DNA from: Pyrrhosoma nymphula
Taxonomy: Eukaryota; Arthropoda; Insecta; Odonata; Coenagrionidae
Direction of reading: 5' to 3'
Assembly: GCA_963573305.1 (NCBI GenBank)
Contig: OY754329.1
Span: forward strand, 20,982,291 to 21,046,290
DNA: 64,000 nt
The notes beneath the pieces are model-generated. The model saw nothing but the letters and a program-made list of their open reading frames with translations, had not been told where the DNA came from and did no database searches. Numbering within the stretch: the stretch's first letter is position 1; every line of letters starts with the position of its first letter. Positions 44,177 through 56,230 of this stretch are shown here, one piece after another. Position numbers and translations under genes: made by a program.

Positions 44177-45060
44177 CATCATCCTCAGCTCTACAGCCCG
44201 GTGTGGGCCTTGGCTTCCTTAGTTATATGCCCCTATTCGGCTCTCCTTCTTGCTTTCTCTCTCCGTCTTGCAATCCCCATTGTATTCAGGTCCTCTTCAA
44301 CATCTTGCAGCCATCTTTTGCGTGGTCTTCCTCTCCTCCTACTCCCTTCCATCTTGCTGTTAACAATTTGGGAATTCTATGCTCTTCCATCCTTTCAACA
44401 TGGCCCAACCATGGCAGTCGCAACGACTTTGAGAACCTAACTATATCCTTCTCTTCCAATATTTCATTTATTTCATAGTTCATTCTTATTCTCCACGTTT
44501 CTCCTTCTTTTACTGGGCCATAGATTCTCCTTATTATTTTCCTTTCAAATCTTCTTAATGTTTCTTCATCTTGTTTGGATAGGACCCATGTCTCAGCTCC
44601 ATATGTCATTACTGGTCTTATCAATGTTTTATAAATTTTCAATTTAGTTTTCCTGGACAGAAGGGTTGATTTGAGGAGGGGTAAATTTGCAAAATAGGCC
44701 TTGTTACCTTGCATTACCCTTTGATTTATCTCCTCAGAGATCTTATTTTCATTATTTACTATTACTCCAAGGTAGGTAAATTTTCTGACGCCCTCAAAAT
44801 CGTAAATCCCGATAATTAGGTTTTGTAGCTCTCGTTTGTCCTGTGAAGAAGACATTTTCAAGTATTTGGTCTTATCTTCATTTACATTGAGGCCCATTCT
44901 TTTTCCAATATCTTCAATGATAGCAAAAATTTATTTAAGATCCTTCACACTTCTTGCTATCAGAGCTATGTCATCAGCATATGCAAAACCTTGTTTGGAT
45001 TTATTAACAATAGTTCCGCTTACGTCGGCAAAGATAATTAATATATTGTTCTAATAATTA
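44172..45060 (-). pseudogene. RTE-like LINE: RT palm end to C-terminus
   Basis: On minus, 45010-44938 reads KQGFAYADDIALIARSVKDL, with an intact YADD catalytic box, then a stop. The main frame 44897-44286 continues MGLNVNEDKTKYLK, FTYLGVIVNNENK, LIRPVMTYGAETWVLSKQDE, RRFERKIIRRIYGPVKE, RLPWLGHVERMEEHRIPK. A frameshift near 44345 leads to a terminal RRREKARRRAE and a GAGGATGATGATG tail. It differs from the 8.9-kb family. The upstream RT is missing. Confidence 0.85.
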
Positions 45061-45720
45061 GACCTATGTCTCCCGAAAGAAGAAAAAAAAGGGAATTGTA
45101 CATTACACCTTCCGTAGGTTAGGTCCCTCACGTTCCTGCTTCACGCCTACGTGCGAAAGAGACTTCTTCGTATCGAAAGGCATATTTTAAGAGATGGGAG
45201 AGTTGGGGGGGGGATCCCATTGGTATAAGCGGGCCGCACTCGGGTCTGCTAGGGTCCGACCTTCCCCCAGGGGCCCATGCGAGGCGCCTGGCCACTAAGT
45301 TGGGCAGCAGGCGGGCGCTTATCCCCGCACTCGTAATAGGCTTATTCATGGAGATAGGATTTCGCTTCGGTTCGGTTTTAAGGGTTGGCAGGACCAGACA
45401 GGAAAGGTCCCTCTTTCCCTAAAACCCCCTTAGGGGCATTTTGGCAGAGAGGGAGGTGGTTTAGAGGCCCACATCGCTGCAAGTCCCCTCCCGCATGAAC
45501 AACCCGCTCACTATAGAGGATTTTCGATTATCATGGCATCAATCCCTCACCAGCTTACCTCTCTGAGGGTTCCATAGTAGGTACTCACCTCCCCCAGGTA
45601 TTGTAAGGGTCATTTTTCCAGGTGGGTTGTAAGTTAAAAATCATGTGGTTCGGAATCCTGAGAGGGAAGTGGAGCATGAGTGTGCCAAGATAAGTAACCG
45701 TTGATTACTTATCTTGTCAC
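45061..45720. other. GC-rich segment of unknown nature
   Basis: 45190-45500 is GC-rich (GGATCCCATTGG, AGCGGGCCGCACTCGGG), with a 73-aa minus frame (45128-45349) that I do not recognise. It may be part of another retroelement. A short AAGATAAGTAA/TTACTTATCTT hairpin lies at 45689-45716. Confidence 0.35.
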
Positions 45721-45724
45721 ACTT

Positions 45725-45985
45725 AAAGAAATACAGCGGAGAGCAGCAAGGTTTGTAAAAAGTTGTAACGAAAAACTTAGCAATGTTACCTAATTGCTGA
45801 AGGAATTAGGGTGGGAATCTCTAACTGATCGAAGAGAGAAGTACAGGTTAAATCTCTTGCGCAAGTTCGGAGCAGACAATTATTTGCCGGACGTTCAACA
45901 TATTTTGCTAGAGCCAACGTACTACGGTAGAAGCGATCACAGGATAAAGGAAATAGGCTGCAGAAGATAGATTTAGGGCCGTTTT
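45725..45985 (+). pseudogene. LINE C-terminal remnant (family A/B type)
   Basis: Plus-strand frames give RRAARFVKSCNEKLSNVT, KELGWESLTDRREKYRLNLL and FGADNYLPDVQHILLEPTYY, equivalent to the terminal region at 27.55-27.8 kb. An in-frame stop follows SNVT. No tail is attached. Confidence 0.72.
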
Positions 45986-47200
45986 TATAATGTCTGGTTA
46001 AACTGGACATTAACGTTAACGGCCGGTCAAACTTAAAATTCGGTTTTAAAATCGATGGTTAAGCTAAATCTGAACGTAAAGTACTCGTTGTGGTAACGAC
46101 GGATTTACAATGGTTGACTGAGTCAACACGAAGATTTGCGAGTTGCATGAAGGTACTGTAATAGCCACTATGGCGTATTATATGATTGACTTCATCCATA
46201 ATATATGTTCGAGACGTTCTGGTTTACTTTGAAGCCATTTCTTCAACTCTTTGTAGTTTCTATTCCATCCATTGTAAAATGCATTGAAGCAAATACTTCA
46301 AACAGAGCTGGAAATTTTTAAGCAATGGAAGATTTTAACGTCATTGTACGCGCTCCAAGAGACCTTGGTTGCATTGATAGATTCATATAAAGATACAATT
46401 GATATTCAACTCCAGCAATGTTTGGCCCCAACATATTATTCGTGTGAGTGTTACGTGCATGTGATTTGAGGTTTCGCGGTAACGGCGCACTGTGGGCTGA
46501 AATCGAAAAAAGCTGGCCAAAAATGATTTTTTTTTACTTTTTATTTTGGGATAAACGATGATATTTTATAAATATGCAATTATCATTGGATAAAGAAGTG
46601 AAAGCATTTTATTTATTTGTACATTTTTTAGACCAGCAGACGTCTGTGAATTTCATAAAATTTGGTCGAAAAATTATTTTCCCTTTTTTTGTGAAAACTG
46701 ACGGAAGAATGTTTCTACTGCTGCGTATTAATGTAAGAAGATACGTATTTTTCAAGCATACCAACACAAAATGTGTATTTTTTAAATCAGCTGTAGCGAA
46801 CATTTTTATTTTGTTGATAATGTTTCTAATTTTTTATTAAACAATAAAAATATGCTATTTTGCACGTATTTTTACCATAAAGTAAAAAAAACTATATGTT
46901 AGCGGCCTTTAGCGACCAAAATGTTTAAACCAAATTATAAAGCAAAGTGTCAACTTTAATATATAAAAGAAAAATTCTTCCCCCCCCCCCCCCCCCCCCC
47001 CCCCGCCACTCCGATCAAGTTATGTGCGCAAAGGTCCAACCGCGCGGTGCGGAGCTGAGATTCGGAAATTTGGTCAGAATTTGTTACAGTTAAGGATAAC
47101 TCGATAAAAATGAGACAAAACTCGTGTTAACCACACTAGCATACATTACACACTCTATGTAAGCCTTATTGTTTCATTTTCTTACAATGAGCACATTACG
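45986..47200. other. AT-rich DNA with poly-C run
   Basis: No gene recognised. 46980-47004 is a C homopolymer of about 25 bases followed by GCCACTCCG. An 88-aa frame at 46574-46840 is compositional. Confidence 0.4.
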
Positions 47201-47208
47201 ATTTTATT

Positions 47209-47439
47209 TTGAAAGATAACATTTGCAAGGTTCAACTTGTGCGCAATAAAATAAAATGCAATGCAGCAGTGCTTCCCATTGGTCAGCTGTCGGAGGAAGC
47301 TTTGGAATCTCGACATAAAGATATTAGAAGGTACCGAGCACACCATACGAGAAAATTTTCACGTTTGGCTGTAATGGAGGATCTTTTCCAAAGACTCCTC
47401 CTAACATTGGATCCTCTAATATCTGGAAGTTCTGTTTAA
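47209..47439 (+). pseudogene. Possible transposon-derived ORF fragment
   Basis: A 76-aa frame contains LPIGQLSEEALESRHKDIRR and YRAHHTRKFSRLAVMEDLF, then LLLTLDPLISG. From memory this pattern (GQLSEEA, RNK/RHKD, RKxSR, LLxxxDPL) occurs at the ends of uncharacterised transposon-associated proteins in arthropods. I cannot assign a superfamily. The frame ends in TAA right after ISGSSV, consistent with a natural C-terminus; the upstream part is not found. Confidence 0.4.
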
Positions 47440-48635
47440 AAAATGTTTTCTTCCAGTGTTATGGATCGATGACTGCCGCAGTTGAAGGCATTGCCCATTT
47501 GATGGACGCAAAACAATTCCCGAAATGTTGCCTCCAGCAGAGTGCCATCGCTTCACTCATGATGCCATGAGAAAAGATTGAATTGGTGCCCTCGTTTTCA
47601 GGACCGTTTGTGATAATATTACATGTGGTGGCATTTTAAGGCTTCAATGTCAATTTCTGTGACCCATTCAGTCAATTTTAAGCGACGAACATGGTTGACT
47701 GGTCCCGGAAGCGTGGTAGAAACAAAATCTTGATCAAATTAGCTGTCTCCGAAGATGACCCAGATCCCTATAGACCTTGCCTGAAGACGGTCTGGCTGTG
47801 ATTTGAATGTCAAATGATGATGGCCACGCTGCCGTGGGAACCTCGCCATCAAAACACAATGCGTGAACCCTGAACAGCGAAGGATGATGGGCCTAGTCCT
47901 GCGGAAGACAACCCTGTGGAGTGCGCCGAGCCCTTTTAGCATCGGCATACTTATTCATAAGGCCTCAGCTGTTGTCAGCGCTCGCAATAATATCCATGCC
48001 ATATGCATACCGTTGACGGATTCTCGTTTTTGTGGCTGTATACATACTGAATTATTTCACTACTAGGTTGAAGTATGAATAATTTTGAAGTCTTAAGAGC
48101 CGTTAATGTCTCCAACTTTTCCCTCAATAACCTCGATAGAGCAAATAATATAACAACACGTTCGTTTTTTTTTGCTATCACAAATGTATTTTTTCGTCTA
48201 TAGTCATTGACTCTATACATTGCGCACTGCACTCTATGCAATTAATGGTGTAATTTTTCCCATGCCTGAAGGTTTTCCCTAAAGTAGCGTTTTATTCTAG
48301 AGAAATTACTGAACGAAATCTTCCATTTCTGAAGAAAAAAAGTTCTAGAAAATAAACTTCCTTAGAGCTAAAGAGCATTTCTTCAGGAAAGAAATTTTTT
48401 CTAAGGAATTTACAGTTTTATCCCTTGCTTTTCCCTGTGTTCTAGGGAATTCCTATAGAGAAATTTCTATCAGGGTAATTTCTAATAAAAAATTAGTATT
48501 ACTAAATTGAATTTCATACCTCATATTAATTTCACTAAAAGTTCTAATCTATTGGCAATTCTGCTTGCTCCTCTGTACAACTGAGTAGCTGGAGGTCATG
48601 GAGAAATGGCGACGGGGCTATAGATGGGTAATTAT
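47440..48635. other. Unique DNA
   Basis: No gene or repeat copy recognised; short frames on both strands only. Confidence 0.35.
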
Positions 48636-48639
48636 ATCG

Positions 48640-49465
48640 GGGAAGTTACCGTCCAAGCTTATCGTAAATTGGGATTTGTTAAAAGAGTGCTTGGCTAGTG
48701 CGACGATAAAGTTAAGGAAATCAGTTACTTTTCCCTCGCTAGACCCAACTTGGAATACGCTGCCAGTATTACGGAACCTTACGAGGTGGGCTTCAAAACC
48801 GAGTTAGAACGAGTACAGCGAAGATCGGCGAGATACGTTAAAGGCCGTTATGATAATCTCGCCAGTGTTACTGACCTTTTGCAGAAACTGGGATGGGACG
48901 ATTTCATACCGACGATTAAAATTTAGAGTCAATCTATTTTGTAAGTTTCAAACCGATTTATTTTCTGACGACGTTAGTATAATTTTACGAAATCCACATA
49001 CTACGGTTGATCAGATCATGAGAATAAAATTAGGGAACTAGACCGCAGAACGGACAGATTCAAAATTTCATTTTTCCCACGAACTATAAGGGACCATAAC
49101 AGCTGCCAATGAGACTTGTAACTAGGTTTGTCAATAGGTAGTGCAGCTAGTTAGTTGATTCACTCTCTAATACTAGCATGCTTATCTGCTACCCAGTACT
49201 CACAGCACTCCGTGCATTTTTTCAGTATAATTCTTGTATCTCTGTCCAATTATGTAGCTGAAAATACTAACGATCCTTCTTACATTGGTAGAATTCCTAT
49301 AGTGTAGTGCATGCTTGTGAGCGGCACAAGCATTAGCGATTTATGCTAGTGCATCAATAGTCGTAGTTACACTAACTTTAATTGGGTATAGTGTAATGTA
49401 TGTTGTTGACTACTCGCCTCCTGCCACACACCCATGAGGTGGCTTGCAGTATATTTGGTAAATTT
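48640..49465 (+). pseudogene. LINE family A: frameshifted RT C-terminus plus 3' UTR
   Basis: Parallel to 27.38-28.24 kb: the region 48650-49110 encodes, across several frames, KLGFVKRVLG, SYFSLARPNLEYAASITEPY, RVQRRSARYVKGRYDNLASV and LLQKLGWD, with stops and shifts. The 3' UTR follows (GTAGTGCATGCTTGTGAG, GAGGTGGCTTGCAGTATATT). The GATGTA tail has decayed. Confidence 0.82.
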
Positions 49466-49469
49466 AGGT

Positions 49470-49990
49470 GGGCTGTACGCGGGGCCTCTGGATCTTCTGC
49501 GTGGGGGCGGGGTTTATAATAGACGAGTGGATGGACTCCTTCTTTCATCCCCCACACACCTCCAGAGAATAAGTGCTCTCTTCTCGAAGGAATACTTGAA
49601 CGGAGGAGGGACACCACTTACTTCAGCGGAGCACGGTTTAGTCGCCGCGGTCGGAAGAAGAGATCGAGGCTCGCATTGCTTGCTCCCATTACTTCTTTTT
49701 CTCTTCTCCTCGGATCACGTACCGGTCGAGGCAGCGCTTGTATTCTTAAGAGAGCACTTCTCACGGGCGAGCTAGTATTCGCAGAGAGGGATTAGAGAAG
49801 GGGAAGGGCGATGCAGAAGTAAGCTCTCTGTGTCCGGGTTGGATGGTTTAAGCATGGCTCGACATCGGTCTTGGGATTCTGTAAGGATGGACGATCAAAT
49901 CCGGTCAATCTGTTGTGCTGTGGCTTTGCCGTATTTTACTCTGCATAACTCCGCTAGGGCGTGCTGAAGGATCATTTTAGGGATATTTGT
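49470..49990. other. GC-rich stretch
   Basis: CpG-containing sequence with a 113-aa plus frame (49434-49775) that starts inside the LINE tail and is therefore unlikely to be a gene. Possibly regulatory, without direct evidence. Confidence 0.35.
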
Positions 49991-50027
49991 AAGCGAGAGG
50001 GGAGGAACCAAAAACAAATTTATTTAT

Positions 50028-50930
50028 TTCATTCATTACAGTAATCTACCGGTTAGAGGTAGCTTGTGATGAAAGTCAGAGAATATCCAACAAACTCTTA
50101 CACGTGCCGTGCCCTTTCTACCTCTAGTATTTCTTTCTTCATCTCAGCATACATCCTACCTTTCATCATCCCGTCCATAAAACCGATTCTCTTCCTTCCC
50201 CTTCCCCGCTTACCCAACATCCTACCCTCTATCATGGCCTTCAGCAAACCATCATTACCCCTTCCAGCCACCTACCCTGTCTTCCTCTAATCCCATCCAT
50301 TAGTTTCCACTCCTCGCCCACCATGTCAAGCACTTCCTCATTTGTCTTCCTTTCCGTCCAACGCACCTTCTCCATCCTCCTCCACACCCACATCTCGAAT
50401 GCCTTCAGCCTATTTTCGTCTTCCTTTCTCAAGGTCCACGTTTCTGCCCCATACAACGCCGCACTCCATATCAAGCTCAAATACAGAGTAACACATGCAT
50501 ACTTTTTTAAATATTTTATTTTATTTAGGTAATGATTTAAAATGTTAATGACTACTGACACATGGATGTCGCTACCACGTCCACGTTTCTGCCCCATAGA
50601 ACGCCACACTCGATACCAAGCTCTTCACCAGCCTCTTTTTTACATCCTTTCTTAAGGTCCACGTCATCAGCTCCTTTCTATTATTGAACGCTTCCTTCGC
50701 TAGCGCTATTCTCCTCCTAATGTCTTTTCTACTATTTCCTATTTCTTCTAGCGTACTGCCCAAATAATTAAATTGTTCGACTTGCTCCAGTTTGTGACTT
50801 CCTACTGTTATCACCAGCTTCGCTTTCTTTGTCCTAGAGAATCTCATTACTTTTGTTTTCTTATTATTTATCTTTGTCCGTATTTCTGACACTGCTTTTC
50901 CAGTGCATCTGCTAAAGTTTGCAATCCTTT
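50028..50930 (-). pseudogene. RTE-like LINE C-terminal region (copy 3), rearranged
   Basis: On minus, 50892-50572 encodes INNKKTKVMRFSRTKKAKLV, FNYLGSTLEEIGNSRKD and AFNNRKELMTWTLRKDVKKR; 50490-50241 encodes SAALYGAETWTLRKEDENRL and TNEEVLDMVGEEWK. Between them (about 50480-50578) is ~95 bp of unrelated AT-rich DNA. The block encoding YGAETW (CCACGTTTCTGCCCCATA) is present on both sides of it. The 3' end carries CATTCATTAC. It is the same family as copies 1 and 2. Confidence 0.87.
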
Positions 50931-51965
50931 TTATTTATTTAACCAGTTAAATTACATTGGGCATTTGCCTGGTGATTACCACCCTGGTCCATGTAATACT
51001 CACAATGATCAATTCACACACAGTAATAAATATTTTTGAGTATTGTCAAATTATGAGTTGGTTGGCTTAATTTTTGTGAGGCGAAGTCTCTTCTAGAACT
51101 TCTTTTAACAGGCTCTGTTTGGACCGTAGTTGTGAATGGTGCTTGGGAAAAAGGAGTTCTACCATCTCCTCCAATTTTTTTGACGTTGTCTGACCTATAA
51201 ATACAGTTTTAGAGCTGTAATTCAGTCCCCCATTAGCCAACCTCAGGCTCTTATACCTTGAAGTTTTAATTTTAAATCGTCATCAAAGGTGGTATAAATG
51301 AGTCATTAGTTCTACCTTTCATAATGATGTTAAACATCGAAACCGACCTGGTACCATTAATAAAACGCCCTTGATTTATTATGGTAGATTAAGTGTGGTA
51401 ATAAACTTAAATGTCAGTAGTAATATCTCCGCTCGTAGCTCTTAAATAGCTGTTTGACACTTTTTGTTCGTATGTTGGAGCTTGTCATAAGGTCTAGGCT
51501 TTCATTTAATGTAAAAGTTTTCTTTTTCACTATTTCTTCCATAACTTTATCGAGTGATTTTATTCAAATTTGTAATTTCTCCACCCATTAACTATGTATA
51601 GACATTTAATCCAGTTACGGAATGCCGACATAACAAATGCATCCTCGAGGTAAAGCTCTAGATTGGGAAAGTATGGACAATGAAACCAAAACAGGCATAT
51701 CCATTACGTGGTGTGATGGTGAATATGCATGTTTCTACGAGAAACAAATTATTTCCTAGCATTTTAGCCAGTTTGAGGCATGTTATGTCATAAACTCTGA
51801 TGTTTTATGTAATAATACAATGCTCTAATGCCACATATTCCCCAATTGCCTCGGTTGTCGGCATCGGTCGAGGGCAAACGTGTGTACTTCTCAAATCTAA
51901 AGCTTTACCACGAGGCAACAAATCGAGCCACCCCGTGACTCGAATTTAAAATTACATGCACACCG
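50931..51965. other. AT-rich DNA with a relic foldback core
   Basis: At 51319-51344 a CATAAT box, a perfect GATG/CATC stem and GAAACC occur, followed by a TACCATTAATAAA/TTTATTATGGTA inverted pair. This is likely a decayed relative of the foldback group. No gene seen. Confidence 0.4.
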
Positions 51966-52445
51966 GCATCTTTATCTATGTCTACAAAATACCCTGAAAT
52001 CCACCTCAAGGGTGTGTGGCAGGGGGTGAATAGTCAACAACATGCATTACGCTGTTCTCTAAATTTAGTGAAACTACGGCTATTGATGAATTAGCATACA
52101 TTGATAATTTTTTGTCAGGAGGCGAAACCTCACAAGCACGCGCTATAATATAGATATGCTACCAATGTTCGAGGGACCGTTAGTATTTATGTATATTAAA
52201 ACTACATAAACGGGCAGAGATTCAAGAGTTATGCTGGAAACATGCAAGGCGTGCTGTAAATACTACTAGGTACCAGATAAGGATGCAAGTATTAGAGAGA
52301 ACTACTACTACTACAAAGAGCTACACTTCCTATCGAAAAACCTAGTTAAAAGTCTCATTAGCTGCTGTTATGGTCTCTTATCGTTCGCGGGAAAAATTAC
52401 ATTTAAAATCTGTCCGTTCTGCAGTTTAGTGCCATTTATGAAGTT
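51966..52445 (-). mobile_element. LINE family A 3' end
   Basis: The tail lies at 51970 on minus (ATGTCTACAAAATACCCTG). The whole 3' UTR and the last codons are present up to about 52440 (TTCGCGGGAAAAATTACATT, the counterpart of the FFPRT region). No RT domain. Confidence 0.8.
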
Positions 52446-53340
52446 TAGAACCCACCCACATTAATATGAAAACATTCTGACGCTGCATAACCGCAATGTG
52501 AAGTACACCTCGACGACTCCCACTCATTCCTACGAGTGCCATTCACTCAAAGCACTCCAGACCTTTTACTCCTGTGCCTCTCTGTACTATCCACTCGATG
52601 AGTTAAGTAGTTTTCCATATTCGATGGCATCGAAAACTTCTCCCTTTGCTTCAATGAATTCAGCACGTAAACTATACATTCCATTCATAAAATGGGAATT
52701 CACTGTATGAAGTTTTCCTCGATAACGCAAGAACTTGCTTCCAGGTAAGCATTAGTTTGTTCGCATCGATTTTCTTAGCTTGTACATGAGAAATACAGGA
52801 TTGTGTGTGGCTTTTTAATGCGAAAGTTCTTGGCGAGCAGTATCGGTAAACAAGTGGATGCAGGCTGGGCTTCTTCATCGCATGCGTTTTTAGTTTATGA
52901 CGCAATTCGCACGGTGCTTAAGGAATACTTAAGGAATCCATCTAGCGGAGCCAAAGCTACAAAATTTGCCAAGGTGTCCTGGTGCAAGAAAATCTGTACC
53001 AACTCTTGAGTCTTAACATTTATTTTGAGCTAAAATATAAGCTAGTTAGTGCCGTCACGTCCTCGCTATCCAGTACCCCTATGCATTCACGATTCATGGC
53101 ACATGAGTGATATTTTCCTTCTTCTGGAGCATACGTGTTTTTGCCTGCCCTTGTTACTGGTCACGTAACCTTCTGATGCTGAGCAACATTTTTGTGTCTT
53201 TTTGCTCGGATATGTACCCTAATTGAAACTGGTACCGAAGTGTGTAAAATATTAAGCAGAAATTCTTAATGAAATGCCTTTAAGAGAATTGTACGTAGTC
53301 GCTCGCAGGGTTCAAGATGTAACAACGTCAGGAAATTGTG
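52446..53340. other. Unique DNA
   Basis: No gene recognised; frames of 65-77 aa at 52498-53009 have no known domain. Confidence 0.35.
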
Positions 53341-53341
53341 C

Positions 53342-53520
53342 ATGAAAAAAATCATTTGATTCACCCATAAGAAATCGGATCTTCCGGAAGCCACACATGA
53401 AGCATTATCTCCCGATTTTCAGCAAGGTGATGATCTGATGGTCTAACGGCTAACGCACCTGACTGGCAATCGGGAGATTTTTGTTCGTACACGTAGTCAA
53501 ATACTATATTTTTCTTAAAT
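53342..53520 (+). mobile_element. Degraded tRNA-SINE hairpin
   Basis: CATGAAAAAAATCATTTGAT at 53342 matches the arm of the SINE hairpin at 4.46 kb. The tRNA-like part at 53435-53500 has box A GGTCTAACGGCTAACGC and CTGACTGGCAATCGGGAGAT, with a decayed box B. ATCTCCCGATTTTCAG (53407) and its complement in the tRNA part form an inverted pair. Confidence 0.6.
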
Positions 53521-55235
53521 CCTGAAATTTTATGTATTTGTTTTTAGGCAAGCGATGTTGATCTACCTTAGGTTTAACATCAAATTACAAAACTTCGAAT
53601 TGGCTCGTTGATTTGTAATAACAAAATGAATTTAGCTCTGTGTGCCACATCATCTTCTTACGTTTATTCCTACGGTTTTGGGAAAATATTTCGATTTTTA
53701 TTTTATTGTTACAGGTATAACCTCACCATTTGGTCGCACCTTCGTTGCAAAGGCTTTCGATAAATTTACTGCAATTGAAAATGATTTTGGCGTTATTTAA
53801 ACGGATAAATGTAAACAGAGTTCAATAACTTTCATTATTATTCCAATGCATAATGCAAAGCGTTAAGATTACTTAATAAGTGGTTCCTGGAGAATAAAAA
53901 ATACCAGTCTTAGGAGAAATTCGTCATCTGGAATTTATTAATAGCTAAGTCATCAAATACTGAATTAACTCTTATATAAGTCATTAATAAATGGCATTTC
54001 TCCAGTAATTATTGAAATTATGTGCAGTGCAATGAGGCCAGTGTTAAATTCTGACCATAGCAATGATGCTGAGAGTATTACGAGTTGCACGAGTGAAAGC
54101 CATGATCTGCTAGAACACTTTCTTTCAAATCCACGGCCGACTTCCGGAAAAAACCTTTCCTCCCTTAAGGTGGTGGCGTTTCTAATGCTGGCAAGATGAA
54201 AGTAAACACTGCATTCTTCGAGTAATTCCTGAACTCGAAATACGTTTTCCCAACCTTCTTCCCGTGGTAGCAGTGGAAGATACTCTAGTATTTCCGCATG
54301 TCTCCGTAGTTTGCACCCGTAGATGAAAAATAATTTATGAATAATACCTAATTAGTTCACTTACATAATTTAAAAGGTTTCTATACAATAGTCCAGACAC
54401 AGATGTGTTACACAGATGTGTGACACAGTGAAGAAACAGAAAACAGACGCGCCGCTGTGCCGCTCGGTACACTGCACGCGATTCTTTCGGAATGTTTTAC
54501 GTAATGATTAATTAATTTCGCATTAATTTGATTTCACCAATAGGTAGCGGACGCATAGTCCTTTGATCCATAAAACTAGCGAAATCGAAGAGGTACGTAT
54601 TTTTGTCAATTCGGTTTCAAAAGTTTAAACATTTTGAAAAATTTCAAAACTTTTTTATAAATTTTAATCTGTCCTTATAATATAATTTGTCAACTCTTTA
54701 CTATTAAAACAACCTTTTCGGAGATTTCAAGTTCAATTAGATCAAGAGATATGGCTCTAATACTAAGGGCTAAATTGTAAAATCTAAAAATGAGCGAAGA
54801 GCTGTAACTCTCGATATAATCGATATTTAGGAAAACGATTTTGCACACATACTAATGCTCGAACAGGAAACACATGTACCAATTTTGTAGAAATTGGAGA
54901 TGTCCGGGGCAAACCTTTCCGTTTTCTCGTTTTTTTTACATGAAATGACCCTATAGCTTTTATGATAACTAAAAATATGATATTAATATCCCAAAATATG
55001 GGCTCAACACGTCTCTTTTCCTTAGGGAACCATATTTTTCAGTTGTGAGACCATGAAAAATAGCAAAAATGTTGGACACTTATGTACTAGGCCAAAAAAC
55101 ACAAACAAAGGCTATTGCTGCGAAAAAATTAATGAAAAGGCTGAGCAAATTTAAACAGTTGAGGGTCAGATGGACGGAGTACTAATGTTGAAGGTCTGTC
55201 CACAAAGCACTCAAATAGGTATCGGGACTCCTTGG
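53521..55235. other. AT-rich unique DNA
   Basis: No gene recognised. A TTGTTACAG|GTATAAC junction at 53715 joins acceptor- and donor-like signals. CCTTAAGGTGGTGGCG at about 54172 resembles the start of the R2/R3 repeats. Confidence 0.35.
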
Positions 55236-55239
55236 AAAA

Positions 55240-55320
55240 AATCTCCGCCAATGCCAGGATACGAGCCCGGGTTTTCGGGATGAGGAGCCAGTACTATGGT
55301 CACCGTGTGATCCCAATTCC
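55240..55320 (-). mobile_element. tRNA-derived SINE head
   Basis: On minus: GGGATCACACGGTGACCATA, GTACTGGCTCCTCATCCCGA and box B GGGCTCGTATCCTGG. tRNA-like but degraded. Confidence 0.55.
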
Positions 55321-56105
55321 CTGAAATCCCTTTTTATGCCTTAATCCCTGGGGTCGTTAAAAATGTTTGTAAAAAATTATCTAAAAATTGGAAGTGTTTC
55401 TTGGCTACGCGCGTAATACCCCCAATGTCATTGAAAAAGTTGATATAAGAATTGAGTGTGTTTCTTGGCTACGAACGGAATACCCCTGGTGTCAAATATT
55501 CACTTGAGCTCTGTTCCTGACTCTGCTCCCACTTTAGAATGGGAGGCCCCATTTGGGGGGAGGGAGAGGGGGAGGGTTGAAGGAGGAGTGATGAGGGGAA
55601 GTGGAAGGTTTCTTATTTTTGTCAGAGGATAACTGGCTGTCGGGGGCATTTTCCAATCTTTCCTCCATCCCTCCCTTCAAGTGTAATAGGTGTGAAAGTT
55701 AGTGACGCAGGTTGGAACGTGCCCAACCCTATCCCACATCCCCTTCTAAATTTAGTTTTCGCAAGTTGGCAATGGTGCAGCGGAGACAATGTACTTGGGG
55801 AGGGTAAGAGACGCAGAAGTTGGTTAGAGTGTTCACGGGTGGGTTCTGTCCGTGAGCGAAGGAATTGGAAGTTCGGAGGGGGTTTGGAGAAAGTGCTTTC
55901 GACTGATTTGTTGCGAACGAACCATTTTTCCTGCGAAAGCAATGGAGGAATTGAGTTAAATTGGCAAACAGTTTCCATGGCGTTCTCTCGCGTTGAAATC
56001 TAGTTTGAATTAACGTCACCGGCAGTCGTCAATCCGAATTCTATTTTGCTCTAGTTCACCCCCACACTATCTTTTCAGCGAACCCCTCCGTAATTCTTCC
56101 CAAGG
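55321..56105. other. Unique DNA, locally G- or C-rich
   Basis: Open frames of about 100 aa on both strands overlap at 55622-56019, a compositional effect. No domain recognised. Confidence 0.35.
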
Positions 56106-56107
56106 GA

Positions 56108-56230
56108 TCGGGTTGGAGTGATGGTTAGAGTATTACTGGCTTCTTATCCCGAAAGCTCGAGATCGAATCCCGTCGGTGGTGGAAATTTACCATCGGAATC
56201 CTGATCCCTACTTGTCTTGTGGAGGGTACT
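56108..56230 (+). mobile_element. tRNA-derived SINE
   Basis: Head with box A ATGGTTAGAGTATTACTGG and box B GAGATCGAATCCCGTC, then the body GGTGGAAATTTACCATCGG and CTGATCCCTACTTGTC, comparable to the GGAAATTTACAC body at 43.0 kb. Confidence 0.72.

Noticed and set aside
46574..46840. An 88-aa phenylalanine-rich protein
   Set aside because: The composition is what AT-rich DNA gives by chance, and an open minus frame overlaps it.
53700..53725. TTGTTACAG joined to GTATAAC as a second recursive splice site
   Set aside because: The donor half (GTATAA) is weak and no second donor follows, unlike the site at 39353.
55622..56019. Overlapping ~100-aa frames as a gene
   Set aside because: They occur on opposite strands in G/C-skewed DNA and contain no recognisable domain or splice context.
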